A DNA stretch of 64,000 bases. Origin: Agroathelia rolfsii. Its lineage: Eukaryota; Basidiomycota; Agaricomycetes; Amylocorticiales; Amylocorticiaceae. Made by a program: the position numbers and the translations under genes. The stretch is from the NCBI GenBank assembly GCA_018343915.1, contig JABRWF010000002.1, forward strand, positions 1,054,001-1,118,000, read 5' to 3'. Under the pieces are notes generated by a model. That model did no database searches. It was not told where the DNA came from and worked only from the letters and a program-made list of their open reading frames with translations. Below are positions 46,336-58,887 of this stretch, piece after piece. The first letter of the stretch is position 1, and each line of letters starts with the position of its first letter.

Positions 46336-47254
46336 TGTTACAAGTCGCTCATTGTATTATAAATTTACTTAGAATTTTTCATTATTTTTCCGATTTTTCT
46401 CTGATTTTTCTCTATTTTTTGGTATATAATTTGTGTATTACATAAGCTAACATTACATAAGTACTTTGATGACTAAGTAAGTTATGTGATCAGTCATTAT
46501 GTGACTGGCCATCATGTGACCACTAGTTATGTGACACATTATGTAAGCAATGACTCACTATGGTGTAATATCACATCATACTTAGCACCACTATGCATAG
46601 ACCATGTACCTTGTGCACAGACCAGGTAGAATTAGTATATAACCCTGTAGTGCCCCTGCCTAAAGACCCCAGATTTGTTCTCTTTGTCTTCAGGTAAGCA
46701 CAAATAGTGCTTTGTATTAAGTAGTCACTAACATAATAAAACCTTCATCTTCAGAGTCCCTATCTCTCTCTCCTCCCCCAAAAAATCCTCTCTGCTTTGT
46801 GCTAGGAGGTTGTGAGCGTGCTCAGTGCTGCTTACAGTAGAGGTGTGCTCCGTGCTACCTCCGTGTGTATATATAAGACAGGTCCAGCCCTTTGGGTAAC
46901 CATTTGTACTTGCAATAACACAAACAATCATAGTGCTTAGTGCACCCAAGCAAGCAAAGACTCTGCTCTAAGCTTGTCGCAGTTAAGATACCCTGCACCC
47001 TTATTGATATACACAAAACCCCTAGTGTTACAACAGTAGACCTTGCTTGAAAGTCTTGCAGACTTAGAGTAAAGCTTGGTGACTAGCATACTCCAGAGTG
47101 AGTGAGAGTTAAGACAGGGCACAAGGAGTGTACACCTGCACTTCCCAGGCCTTGGGAGAAGTAAAACAGCTATTACAGGCTACCTCGCACTTTAAAGAGG
47201 TTTTCATAGGCTCTGGTTAAGTTTTAGTGACAAGAGACTGGTGTGCTCTTGACA
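46336..47254 (+). mobile_element. solo LTR family A
   Basis: 919 bp, TGTTACAAGTCGCTC...GTGCTCTTGACA, with target duplication gtaga (46331-46335, 47255-47259). Interrupts the protease of Element 1. Confidence 0.9.
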
Positions 47255-47263
47255 GTAGACATA

Positions 47264-48119
47264 TATCATAGGTACACCTAGACTCTCCTAATTTTTCTTT
47301 ATTTTCCTGTATTTTTCTTGTATTTTTACGAATTTTCTTGGACTTTCTACACATTATTTATTCATAATAGACAGCCTAGGACAATTGGTTACAGAGTACT
47401 TAGTTATATAACTGGCCATCATTATATCTTTGTACCAGTACCTATTAGTAAACAGAGTCTAGACCCTTCTAGTTTCTTCCAAGTCTAGACTCTTGATCAA
47501 TTAGCTGATGATGCAATAATTGCACCATTATGCTCAGTCATCCATTTGTACTATGTTTAGCATTCCTTTCTATTTCTGTCTCTGTGCACAGACCATTTAG
47601 AAGCGTATAGACCACCCCTGAAACTTATATAAGGACCCTGTAACACTCTCTGAAGGCCTTAGCTTCAACCTTTTACCTTCAGGTGAGTAAATAAGCATGT
47701 ACATCTCTCTTTACTATTTACTAATACATTTGCCTTTAGGCTCATCATCCTAGCCCTCTCACCCTTGCCCTCCCTTTGTGCCTTGTCAGCCTAGGGGTTG
47801 TATAAGGACCTAAGCAAGCCATAGAACAGGCTGTATTGCCTACCTCCCCCTCTCTATATCAAGTCCCTTAATAAATCAGGGCAAAGTGTGACTTAGGGTT
47901 ATTATCCTCTAAGAAAGAATCTAAGCGTCTCAGAGTGTTTAGCACTCCCTTCTTTACTAAGCAAGCAGTAACAAGTCATTAGTCAACAGTAACCTTTGGT
48001 GGAAAGTCTTCTAGACTTGGAGTATACCTTTGGGACCTAGTAGCGGTATATTGTTCTATTTGTAGTGTAAGTAGGGGTTACCTCTATTGTTTAGATAGTT
48101 AAGAGCATAAGCCTTGACA
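47264..48119 (+). mobile_element. solo LTR family B
   Basis: 856 bp, TATCATAGGTACACC...GCCTTGACA, with target duplication acata (47259-47263, 48120-48124). The usual TG at the 5' tip is TA. It inserted only 10 bp from the family A solo LTR, also within the protease. Confidence 0.88.
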
Positions 48120-48124
48120 ACATA

Positions 48125-50640
48125 GGCAAGGAGGACGTTATCTTAGAGATAGACTGGCTCCAAGCAGAGAATCCAGAGATTAACTAGAAGGATACTATAG
48201 TGGAACTATGGAAGGAGCACATATGTGCCACAATATTGGATGAACCTATAAATATACCTAAGAAATACCTGCCTTTTCAACCAGTATTTTCCAAGGAAGA
48301 ATCCACATAGATACCTACACACAAACCCTAGGATCATAAAATAATCCTAAAAGAAGGGGTATCTATGGGAAAATCCAAGGTGTATCCATTGGTAGTCAAG
48401 GAAAGGAATTCATTGGATGAATACATTAGGAAAAATCTAGCTAAGGGATACTTAAGGAAATCTGAAAGTCCCATAAGCTCCCCCTTCTTTTTCATCCCAA
48501 AGAAATCCGGAGTACTATGCCTAGTTTAGGACTATCAAAAGCTCAATGATATCATAGTCAAAGATGTCACAGGTCTATAACTATAAAATGTATCTATGAC
48601 TATGATTATAACTTGATATAAAGGAAGTGGTACAATAGACACTTAGGAGCATAACTAATACTATTCCTGACTTAGGGATATAATGGCTATAGTAACTATA
48701 GTCTTAGAACAATGGAATATAATAGGAGGAGTCTAAATAGTAAGGGGTTAACACCTAATACTACTTAGACTTGTAAGGACAATAGAAACACTTAGTAAAT
48801 ATTATTTGAGGCTAGCAAGAACTTAGAGGAGGCTTTAGACAGTGAGAAAATAATGATAGAATTGACAAAAGAGGTCTGTAAGATGGGGAACATCTCTTAG
48901 ACCCTAAAGGTTTAAATACATAATAGTATACTATTGTTCTCTATATTGGTACACTTTTCTAGTCTCTAACTCTTACTAAATAATCCAATATAACTCCTAG
49001 GATCTTTCTTGATTGTTCCAGTAATTATCATGATGTGTTGTAGTTCCTGTGTAACTATGATAGTGCCTAAAGATAGGAAATGCAGAGTTACGCTCTTTTG
49101 TGTGACGCAACGCGTGACATGTCACAACCAGTGCAATAGTGAAAGGGAGCGGAAATAATGGTATGCCTCTTTCTAAGCCTAAGGCTTAGAACTAAGCTAT
49201 GACTAAATAATAGACTATGGTTCAACTATGGTATACTATGACTTATAGGTAATATAATATAGTGTATATTGTATTATAGTATCTATGGCATGATTTGTAG
49301 TTTTATGTAATAAATATTAAATACCTGAGTAATTGCATGATTGTTTTAAGTCTATACTAAATGAACCTAGGTATATGCTTGGTAAACCTAAATATATGCT
49401 TGATAAATATAAGTAAATGCTATTATGTCTATGGCATGGTACTACTGAGGTTGTGACAAAAGATAGTTACCCCCTCCCTCTTATTAGCACTATCATAGAC
49501 AAACTTAGTGGAAGTAAAATATTCACTAAGTTAGATCTGAGATAGGGGTACAACAATGTCCAGATCCATAAAGGGGACAAGTACAAGGTGGCATTTATAA
49601 CTCCTTTGGGGTTATTTAAACCAAAGGTAATAATATTTGGTTTGACAAATGCACCCATAACATTCCAATGTATGATAGATAAGATATTAGCAGACTTAGT
49701 AGTATCAGGATAGGTCTTTGTTTATATTGACAACATCCTGATTGCCTCTAGTAGTTATAAGGAATATACTGTATTAGTCTTAAAGATGCTGTGGCACCTG
49801 AAAGAAAATAACTTATATATGAATGCAGAAAAATACAAATTTAATGTGAACCAAGTTGAATTCCTAGGACTAATTATTGGCTATAACTCTGTCTGCATGA
49901 TACCAGAAAAGGTGCAAGCCATAAAGGATTAGCCAACCCCAAAAACTGTTAAAGAAATCTGATAGTTCAAGGGACTAGCTAACTACTACCAAAGGTTTAT
50001 CAAGGGGTTTAGTAACCTGTACAAACCCCTAGATAGGTTAATAGGCAATGTAGCATGGCAATGGACAGAATTAGAACAAAGTTTCTTTGAAGCATTAAAA
50101 AATGCATTTATAGCAGCTCCAGTACTAGCAATGTTTGACCCAAAGAAAAGAACCTAAGTAGAAACTAACTTGTCAAATTTTGCTACAGGAGTAGTTATAT
50201 TGCAACTACAAGAAGATGGTAGCTGGTACCCAATAGCATACCTATTCCAATCTCTAAACCCGGCAGAACATGATTATGAGATCTGGGATAAGGAAATGCT
50301 AGCTATTATCAGGGCTTTAAAGGAATAGAGACATTATTTAATTAGAACAGAGGAACTATTTGAAATCTGGTCAGATCATAAAAATTTAGAATATTGGAAA
50401 CCTTAAAAGATCTGACTAGAAGACAAGCTTGATAGTCCCTATTCCTGTTAGAGTATAACTTCCTAATTCACTATATAAAAGGAAGCAACAATGGTAAAGC
50501 TAACGCTCTATTATGCTACCTAGACTTCCATAAAGAAGATGCAGATGACAATAAAGCATAGATGGTTCTAAAACCACGCCTATTCTGCATTAATGCTGGA
50601 AGAAGGGGTTACATTATGATTGAAGGAGAAAAAGGACTTC
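48125..50640 (+). pseudogene. Element 1 reverse transcriptase / RNase H remnant (split)
   Basis: After the protease end, the RT begins: ILKEGVSMGKSKVYPL, LAKGYLRKSESPISSPFFFI, DYQKLNDIIVKD. It is interrupted by a family C LTR (48565-49458) and resumes at DSYPLPLISTII. The catalytic box is VYIDNILI (family YVDDILI), followed by NYYQRFIKGFSNLYKPL and an RNase H part with ATGVVILQLQEDGSWYPIAY and SLNPAEHDYEIWDKEMLAII. Many TAG/TAA stops. No complete frame. Confidence 0.88.
48565..49458 (+). mobile_element. solo LTR family C inside RT
   Basis: 894 bp, TGTCACAGGTCTATAAC...GAGGTTGTGACA, with perfect target duplication aaaga (48560-48564, 49459-49463). It splits the RT motif between IVKD and SYPLPL. 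Confidence 0.92.
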
Positions 50641-52400
50641 TAAGCTAGATTAGAAAAGTAGACCCAGAACTAGAAGTGGTAATTGCCCTATAAACACTCA
50701 AAGATCTAGGCCTGGTAAAACTCCAAAATAGTATTGAGGAGTAGAACCAAGAGGAAGGACTAATTCTGTACTAAGGGAAGGTGTATGTACCCAAGGACAC
50801 TTAGTTAAGGGCACAAATTGTGAGAAAATTCCATGATGCCTCCACAGCTGGATATCCAGGAAAATATAAAACCTTGAAACTTGTATTATACAATTACTGG
50901 TGGCCTAGCATAACAAAGTTTATCAATAAATATGTAACAATATACCTACAATGTATTGCCAACAAAAGTTCTAGATAACCCCCCTCAGGACTACTTCAAT
51001 TGCTACCTGCACTATAAAAACCCTGGGAACATATGACAGTAGATATGATTATGAAGTTACCTCAGTCCGGAGAATTTGATTTTATTTTGGTGATAGTGGA
51101 TAAACTTACCAAAATATGTCATCTAATCCTAACCATGGAAGCGGTGACTGTAGCGGAAGTAGCAAGTCTATATCTAAAATAAGTGTTCAAACTCCATGGA
51201 ATCCCAAAAGTCTGGACTACAGATAGAGGACCGTAATTTGCAAGTTAGGTTATAAAGGAAATATACAAGAAATTAGGAATTAAAACAGCCTTATTGTCAC
51301 GATCCCCTTTGTGCACAAGTGGCTTCTACTCTAACATTTCCAACATGTCCCTACTCACTCTTGCCCACTACCATCCAACAACTAAAGACACCTTTCTGGC
51401 TCCCAACTTCCACTCTCCACCCTCTGCAATTTGGGCATCAGAACTAGTGACCCCTTGCTCGGTACCCAATTGGAGTCCCAGAGTCTTTTCCTCTTTTCAC
51501 ATATCCTATTTTCCCATTATTTTCCCCACACATTCTGGTATCCTTATTTACATAGATAGTTTTGGCCCATTCACGCCCCATATTCTATTTCCCACTCTTT
51601 GTCTCACTTTATTTCTATTCCTCTTGGTATCTTCCTACTACTATAGTATTTATACCAACCTAGCATATACCTAGCTACCTCAGTTTGGAAATCAACTTAG
51701 TTCCCCTGCTCCTATCTAACTTCTATCCTAGACTGCAACTAGGCAAGGGCCTGACACATATGTCTTGGCCAAGTCCAGTCACCCCTCTCCTTTCCTATCC
51801 ACTCTCCCATCTCTACTCCTATTCACTCCGTCTCCACTTCCGTTCTGCTCTATCCCTCCCTTTTCTACTATCTCTATCCATCTAAGACTTAACACTTGTC
51901 CATAGTATACCACCCACAAAGCGATGGACAGACTGAAAGGTTAAACCAAGAGATTGAAACCTACTTGTATATCTACTCTAACCAATAACAAACAAATTAG
52001 ATAGAGAATCTAGAGGTAGCAGAATTTGTATTAAACTAAAGACAAAGTTCAGCAATAGGGTTTACCCCCTTTGAGCTAAACTATGGTTTTATGCTAAAAA
52101 TAGAAATTCTACCACAACCCCAGATCTAGACAATTGGAGTGCAAGATTGGTTAGGAAACCTAAAAGAAATACAGGAAGAAGCACAAGCAGCACTAGGAAA
52201 AGCAGCAGAAACCATGAAACAATATTATGAAAAAAATAAAAAAAGTTTCCCATGGCTAGAACCTGGAGTGAAAGTATGGCTAGATGCACAGAACATTAAG
52301 TTTGCCAAACAACCAAGTAGGAAACTTAGCCCTAAGAAGCTAGGTCCCTACAGGGTAGTAAAAAGAATTGGGGACCTGAACTATTAGGTTGATATGCCAA
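50641..52400 (+). pseudogene. Element 1 integrase remnant (split)
   Basis: Integrase zinc-binding region (KFHDASTAGYPGKYKTLKL, NYWWPSITKFINKYV), then the catalytic core (WEHMTVDMIMKLPQSGEFDF, ILVIVDKLTKICHLI, VFKLHGIPKVWTTDRGP), with a family D LTR inside the core just before [16 protein letters not shown] sequence. The C-terminal part 52139-52387 stays open for 82 codons (AGKAAETMKQYYEKNKK-like region, LEPGVKVWLDAQNIK, LGPYRVVKRIG). Confidence 0.87.
51295..51894 (+). mobile_element. solo LTR family D
   Basis: 600 bp, TGTCACGATCCCC...GACTTAACA, flanked by cttat (51290-51294) and cttgt (51895-51899): a target duplication with one G-to-A change. Removing it and one flank restores the integrase frame, which confirms the boundaries. 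It is strongly pyrimidine-rich on the plus strand, unlike its AT-rich surroundings. Confidence 0.88.
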
Positions 52401-52760
52401 AAAATTGGCATATGCATAATATCTTCCATATAAATCTTCTACAATCATATCAAGAGAGCAAGATTCCGGAGAGAACCCTAGAAGAACCCCCACTGGTGAA
52501 AGTAGAGGGAGAGGAGGAATGGGAAGTCTTACATATTAAAGATGCTTAACTTCATAGAAGATGAAAGAAGCTGCAATTCTTGGTAGAATACAAGGATTAC
52601 CCAGGAAAAGAGAGCTAGGAATTTGCCAAAGATATACATACAAAAAGGCTTATTACTCAGTTCTACAAAGAAAACCCAAGTACTCCAAGAAGGATCTTAG
52701 CTGCTATATTTGGCAAATTGCCCTTCTAGAAGGTAGAAAATCTTATACAGGTTGAGACTC
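52400..52760 (+). pseudogene. Element 1 C-terminal chromodomain-like end
   Basis: Frames with MHNIFHINLLQSY, then WEVLHIKDA and LQFLVEYKDYP, the typical start of a chromodomain at the end of chromoviral integrases. Stops and a frame shift are present. Confidence 0.75.
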
Positions 52761-52827
52761 AGGTCACAGATTTATAGCGTTTTGGACATAGGTGGCTCCA
52801 GGGGAATGCCCCTTAGAAAGAGGGTGA

Positions 52828-54534
52828 TATCATGGGTACACCTAGACTTTCCTGATTTTTCTCTATTTTTCTCTATTTTTCTGGTATTTTTACAATTTAC
52901 TTTTTATTTTCTATATCTCTTTCATTATTTATTTGCCTAATAAGGCAAAGAATCACATGGTGCTTGGTCACATGACTGGCCATCATAGTTCCCTTGTACC
53001 GGTGCCTATTTAGTAAGCACAGCCTAGACTATGCTATTGTTAGGCTAAGGATTACTCAGTATAATGTCAAGGCTCACGCTTTTGACTATCTAAACAACAG
53101 AGGTGACCCCTACTCACACCACAAATAGAACAATGTACTGCTACTAGGTCCCAAAGGTGTACTCCAAGTCTAGAAAACTTTCTACCAAAGGCTACTGTTG
53201 GCTAATGACTTGTTACTGCTTGCTTAGTAAAGAAGGGAGTGCTAAACACTCTGAGACACTTAGATTTTTTCTTAGAGGGTAATAACCCTAAGTCACACTT
53301 TGCCCTGATTTATTAAGGGACTTGATATAGAGAGGGGGAGGTAGGTAATACAGCCTGTTCTATGGCTTGCTTAGGTCCTTATACAACCCCTAGGCTGACA
53401 AGGCATAAAGGGAGGGCAAGGGTGAGAGGGCTAGGATGATGAGCCTAAAGGCAAATGTATTAGTAAATAGTAAAGAGAGATGTACATGCTTATTTACTCA
53501 CCTGAAGGTAAAAGGTTGAAGCTAAGGCCTTCAGGGAGTGTTACAGGGTCCTTATATAAGTTTCAGGGGTAGTTTGTGCGCTTCTGAATGGTTTGTGCAC
53601 AGAGACAGAAATAGAAAGGAATGCTAAACATAGTATAAATGGATGACTGAGCATGATGGTGCAATCATTGCATCATCAGCTGATTGATTAAGAGTCTAGA
53701 CTTGGAATGAACTAGAAGGATCTAGACTCTGTTTACTAATAGGTACTGGTACAAAGGTATAATGATGGCTGGTCATATAACTAAGTACTCTGTAGCCAAT
53801 TGTCCTAGGCGGTCTATTATGAATAAATAATGTGTAGAAAGTCCAAGAAAAATTGTAAAAATACAAGAAAAATACAGGAAAATAAAGAAAAATTAGGAGA
53901 GTCTGGGTGTACCCATGACATATAATATAATAAGCATGCTATTATGCTTAGTCATCTATTCACACTATTATTAAAGCTTTCCTTGATATTTCCAAAAGAC
54001 TACACACAGACCTTAGCATAGCCCTTGTTTATATATATAAAGACCCTGTAATGCTCCCTGAAGGCCTTAACTTTGATTTTTTGCCTTCAGGTGAGTAGTA
54101 GCTTATGTAATAGATATACTTACTAATAAATTTGCCTTCAGACTTATTGTTCTAGTACACACACCCTCTCTTACCTTCTTAGTATACTTAGTCAGCCTCT
54201 AGATTGTATAAGGACTAAGTAAGCACTCTTTACATTACGTATAAGCCCCCCCACACCCCTTCCCTTATTTTGCCAAAGACCCTAATAAATCAAGGGTATA
54301 AGTATGACTTAAGGGACTACCCCTCTAAGATAAGCCTCTAGATATCATGGAAGTCTAGAATTACATACTACTATTAAACAAAGAATATGCATCATTAGCA
54401 AATGGTAGCCCAGTAGAAAGTTTTATAGACTCAGAGTATGCCAGGAGACTTATTAGCAGTACAGCATGTGCTTTGTGGTGTAGTAGGTGTGATCACTTCT
54501 ATTATTGAGGTAGTTAAGAGCACAAGCCTTAACA
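52828..54534 (+). mobile_element. 3' LTR (family B) of Element 1, with nested reverse copy
   Basis: Pieces 52828-53064 and 53926-54534. It starts TATCATGGGTACACC (TG changed to TA) and ends GCCTTAACA. Net 846 bp, the same as the 5' LTR. Confidence 0.88.
53065..53920 (-). mobile_element. solo LTR family B, reverse, inside a family B LTR
   Basis: 856 bp, TGTCAAGGCTCACGC...GTACCCATGACA on the plus strand, with perfect target duplication tataa (53060-53064, 53921-53925). It creates an inverted pair of family B sequence. Confidence 0.92.
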
Positions 54535-54903
54535 CAGCCCTTGTGGTAACCATTTGCATCCGCAACAACATAACCTACATAGTACTTTGTATACCTAAGC
54601 AAGTAAAGACTTTGCTCTAAGCTTGTTGCAGTTAAGATACCCTACACCCCTATTAGCATATACAAGATCTTTGGTGTTGTGATAGTAGACCTAGCTTGAA
54701 ATTTCAGTGAACTTGGAGTAAAGCTTGGTGACTGGAACACTCTGAAGTGAATGACAGTTAAGATAGGGTATAAGGCGTGTACACCTGTGCATCCCAGGCC
54801 TTAGGAGTTGTAAAATAGCCATTACTGGCTATCTCACACCTTAGAGAGGTTTACGTAAGCACTGGTTGAGTTTTGGTGGCAAGAGACAGGTGTACTCTTA
54901 ACA

Positions 54904-55489
54904 TTAGAACAAATCTCCCCCTTTTCTACACTAGTATGCTATACTAGAGGTAGTATAGTAAGCCATATTACTTTGAGCAAAGAAACAATTACTGTAAAAA
55001 TTTAAGTAGACTACTACAGTCATTTTACCTATAAAAGTAGTAGTCTTTACCTTCATTTTCTATTATCTTTGGGAGTATTCTTGGCTAGCTTGCAAGTAGT
55101 AGTAGTATCCATGGTTGCATTGGTTTTTTCGAGCTATTAAAGGGAACTTCACCTGAGTGAATAGACAAAAAAGACTCTGGTTGCTACAAGTAGCCCAAAG
55201 ATAATTAGACTATTAGTAGAACTAGGCCTAGCTCAAAGGGCAATAATAAAAAACTTTCATCCATTATACAAGTCACTTTGGGAGCCTCCAGTAATTACTG
55301 TCAAGCTTGCCTACTATTTCACACCTAGACTATAACTATAGTCAAAACCTCAAGGAAGAAAGTGGTGGAGATACCTCTTCAGGAGAATACAAATCCTCTA
55401 ATAAAGAAAATCCCACCTTTCTGCCTCCATTCTCCTTTATGTAAGTATCCACTCTTTCTACCCCTTTCACCCTATGTACACAATCTCCC
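54904..55489. other. Element 2 leader before gag
   Basis: Closely matches 61287-61870 of Element 3, for example TTAGAACAAATCTC at the start and the block around TGGTTTTTTCGAGC. No separate gene. Confidence 0.6.
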
Positions 55490-56400
55490 ATGACTAAGCA
55501 ACCTCAACCTCCTACTCTAGTCACTAATGCAGATCTCTTGCAAATATTAGTAGCAAACCAAACCACTATGATGCAATGGATTCAAAATCAGCAAGGATCT
55601 ATGTCTAAACCCAAGAAAATTGGGCACCCACCTTCTACCTTTAATGGGCAATGGATTAATTTCCATCTATTTGTCCAAAAATTCTAAGCCCACCTTGAAC
55701 TTAATCCTAGAGTATATATAACCAAGGAAGAAAAAGTTAAGTATCTCTTGGGCTTAATAGTGGATGGTGTAACTACATGGTGTAGCTTATAGTACAATGA
55801 GATAAGATATGCAGGTAAAGGATAGAGGGTAGAAGGACTCATAACCTTTGCTAAAGTTCTAAGGAGTTTCAAAATATTGTTTAGAGCCTTTGACAAAAAG
55901 GTTGTAGCAAGAAACCAGCTGCAAAATCTCAGACAAGAATCTACCTCCACTCAGAACTTTGGAATGGCATTTATACTATTGGGAAGAGGAATAGGGTTAT
56001 TAGATGATAATCTGAGAGAAAAATACCTAGAAAGAATGAATATTAAACTTAGACATATCATTATAGATTGGGATAGGGATACATTCACTCTCCAACTCCT
56101 TATAAGCACAGTACACAATGCCAAAGTCAACCTTATAAAGGAGGAAATATTGTTCAATTGGAGATATTGGTACAATAATAACCTACAAATAGATCTCTAA
56201 CAAAGTAATCTAAATGCCATGAATATTTTGGCAACCATCTTAGAAGGGAAACCCAAGTCATCAAAAAACCCATTTGTGAGTACAGGATCTGCCTAGTAGT
56301 CCTCCCCATTATAAGTAGCTACAATGCAAAATCAAACTGCTACAACATCCAATAACCTATTCCAACAAAACAACATTATATGTTACAACTGTCAGAAAAA
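55490..56400 (+). pseudogene. Element 2 gag remnant
   Basis: Gag of a type different from Element 1: MTKQPQPPTLVTNADLLQI, WIQNQQGSMSKPKKIGHPP, STFNGQWINFHLFVQKF, then FNGQW-type capsid sequence, with stops. A zinc knuckle starts as CYNCQKK and is interrupted by a family E LTR at 56401; the rest (KGIYCTGL) follows at 58885-58908. Confidence 0.83.
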
Positions 56401-57304
56401 TGTCATGAGATCCTCATAACTTAGCCAAACCTAACCAGACTAGCCTGGAAGGCTGGCAAAGGAACCATACTAATATCTTTATCCTCCCCTAGCTAGGAGG
56501 TGCTATCTATATTTTAAGACCTAAATGCAAGGTCTCTCACAAGTAAGGTTACTTTCCCAAGCAACACTCAACAATCTAGTATCTTTACAGTTCCTTAACT
56601 AGATAGGACTTGTTTATATCCCCTTAACCTTGGGGTCCAGGTGTATTATAATGGTGGGAAGAGTGATAAAACATACAAAAGAGAGAGTGGGGATAAGTAT
56701 GAGTGAGCACCACTAAGGAACAAGGCATAGCACAGCTTATATAGGTTGCTGACTAGCACACTCCTCTTACAAGCTCATATAGGTAGCTGCAAGAGAAGAA
56801 GCCCAAAGAGACTAAGACAGAGTACTAAGCACAGAGTAAAGCACTAAGGCAGACAAGTAATAAGGGCAGAGACAAAGTGGTCAAGCTGGATTGCAAAGGC
56901 CCTAAGGGCAGGCCTTTATATACTAGTTACAAGTATTCTAAGAATAGTCCTTAACTCCACATCAAGGGAAATAGAAGAAAGAAAAGGAAAAGGATTAATG
57001 GAGTTAGAACAGAAGTATAGTATGAGAAAAAATCAAAAATAAAAGAAGCATCAATGATTAAAGAAGGAAATCAATAATATACATCAAAAGATCTAGAATT
57101 ATATCTAAATGTAACATAGTACTATGTAAACAATACAACAAGAAACTAGAAAATAAAGAAGTATATCCTGTATACTCAAATCAAAAGATAAAAACATAAG
57201 AAAAATAGAGAAAAATAAGGAAAAATTAGAGGCATACTGCCAACCCATAGAAACATATCTGTTTACACAGAAAATATGTCAGCCATCCTACAATAGCATG
57301 TCTG

Positions 57305-58864
57305 TGTCATGGGTACACTCAGACTCTCCGAATTTTTCTCTATTTTTCCCTATTTTTCTTGTATTTTTACAATTTATTTTATATTTTCTATGCCTCTTTT
57401 ATTATTTAATAGCCCAATAAGGCAAAGGGTCACATAGTGCTTGGTCACATGACCAGCCATCATTGTTCCCTTGTACTGGTGCCTAGTTAGTAAGTGTATT
57501 CTATTATTAAAACAAAGGATCAGTTAGTATAATACAACAAGCATGCTATCACGCTCAGTTATCCATTCGTACTATTCTTAGTTTTCCTTTTCATTTCCGA
57601 GAGGCTGTGCATGAACCTTAGCACAGCCCTTGTTTAGGTATATAAAGACCCTGTAACGCTCCCTGAAGGCTTTAGCTTTGACCTTTTGCCTTTAGGTAAG
57701 CATTAGCTCATGTAGTAGATACCTTACTAATCAAATTTGCCTTTAGGCTTATTGTCCTAGTCCATACACACCTTCTGCCCTCCTCATGCACTTAGTCAGC
57801 CACTTGGTTGTATAAGGACTACATGTAAGCCTTTACCCACATGCTCTCCCTCCCCCGCTCCACGCCCCATGTCTTCTCCTTGCTGTCACAGGTCTATGAA
57901 CAGAGTGTACTAGACAAAGGTAGATATGTGCTTAGAAAAGGAAGAGAGTGTAGGGTCAGGAATTAACCATGCAATAACTAGGGTCAATCCAGACCCTAAT
58001 AAGACTGCAGGGAGCGATGAGGAACTATAGAGCAAAGGTGAAATTGACGAAAGAGGTCTGTAAGATGAGGAACATCTCTTAGACCTTAGTAACTTAAATA
58101 CATGGTTGTATGCTATTGTTATCTACTTTGGTACGCTCTCCTGGGTCCTAACTCTTACTAAATGATCCATTAATTGTCCTAAGTTCCTCCTTGATTGTTC
58201 CATAGTCCAGCAGCATATGCTACAGTTCCTGTGTACCTATGATAGTGCCTGAAGATAGGAAATTGTAAAGTTACGCTCTTTTGTGTGACGTGACGCGTGA
58301 CATGTCACAACCAACGCGGCAGTAACAGCAAGGGAGCGGAAACATAGGTATACCTCCTTCTAAGCCTAAGGCTCAGATCTAAGCTATAACAAAATAGCTA
58401 CTATGATTTACTATGATATACTGTGACTTATACTATAAAATATAATGTTTTATAGGACCTATAGCATGACTTATTGCTTGAAATAGTAAATAATAAATAC
58501 CTAAATAGCTGTATGGTAAACCTGAATATATGCATGGTAAGCATTAATAAATGCTATAGTGTCTATAACATGGTATAGTTAGGGTTGTGACACTTGCCCA
58601 AGTCCCTCAATAAAATAGGGTATCTATGTGAACTTAAGGACGTTGTCCTTTTAAGCATAAGTCTCTTTACATATAACAAGTTTAGTACTAGATACACTTC
58701 CTAAGCCATACAAGCATGTCATTAGCAAACAGTGGCCTACGTGGAAAGCCTAGCAGGCTTGGAGTACACAACAGGAAACTTATTAGCAGTACAGTGTGCA
58801 TATAGCAGTGTACGTGGTCTGGTCACTTGTTTGGTTGAGATAGTCAAGAGCACAAGCCTTGACA
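57305..58864 (+). mobile_element. solo LTR family B, split by family C
   Basis: TGTCATGGGTACACTC...GCCTTGACA, 846 bp net, with perfect target duplication gtctg (57300-57304, 58865-58869). Inside the reverse family E LTR. Confidence 0.92.
57884..58592 (+). mobile_element. solo LTR family C, innermost layer
   Basis: 709 bp, TGTCACAGGTCTATGAAC...GGGTTGTGACA, with perfect target duplication cttgc (57879-57883, 58593-58597). It lies in a family B LTR, in a family E LTR, in Element 2 gag: four levels deep. Confidence 0.93.
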
Positions 58865-58887
58865 GTCTGCCATCTTATAACAAAAAA

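Larger units (their letters stand above)
40494..54534 (+). mobile_element. Element 1: complete but dead Ty3/Gypsy chromovirus
   Basis: The 5' and 3' LTRs (family B) are both 846 bp net once nested insertions are removed, and the 5-bp target duplication cagcc flanks the whole (40489-40493 and 54535-54539). The order inside is gag, protease, reverse transcriptase, RNase H, integrase and chromodomain-like end, all on the plus strand. A purine-rich tract (about 52812-52827) lies just before the 3' LTR. The coding part is broken by four solo LTRs, with a fifth in the leader, and by many in-frame stops, so it cannot move by itself. Confidence 0.9.
56401..58882 (-). mobile_element. solo LTR family E, reverse, with nested LTRs
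   Basis: Pieces 56401-57304 and 58870-58882 (917 bp net), with target duplication aaaaa (56396-56400, 58883-58887). Inserted in the zinc knuckle of the Element 2 gag; later split by a family B LTR. Confidence 0.85.

Noticed and set aside
51294..51885. Two long open frames, at first taken as a host gene captured by the element
   Set aside because: They lie wholly inside the family D LTR with TG...CA ends and a target duplication; the openness comes from pyrimidine bias.
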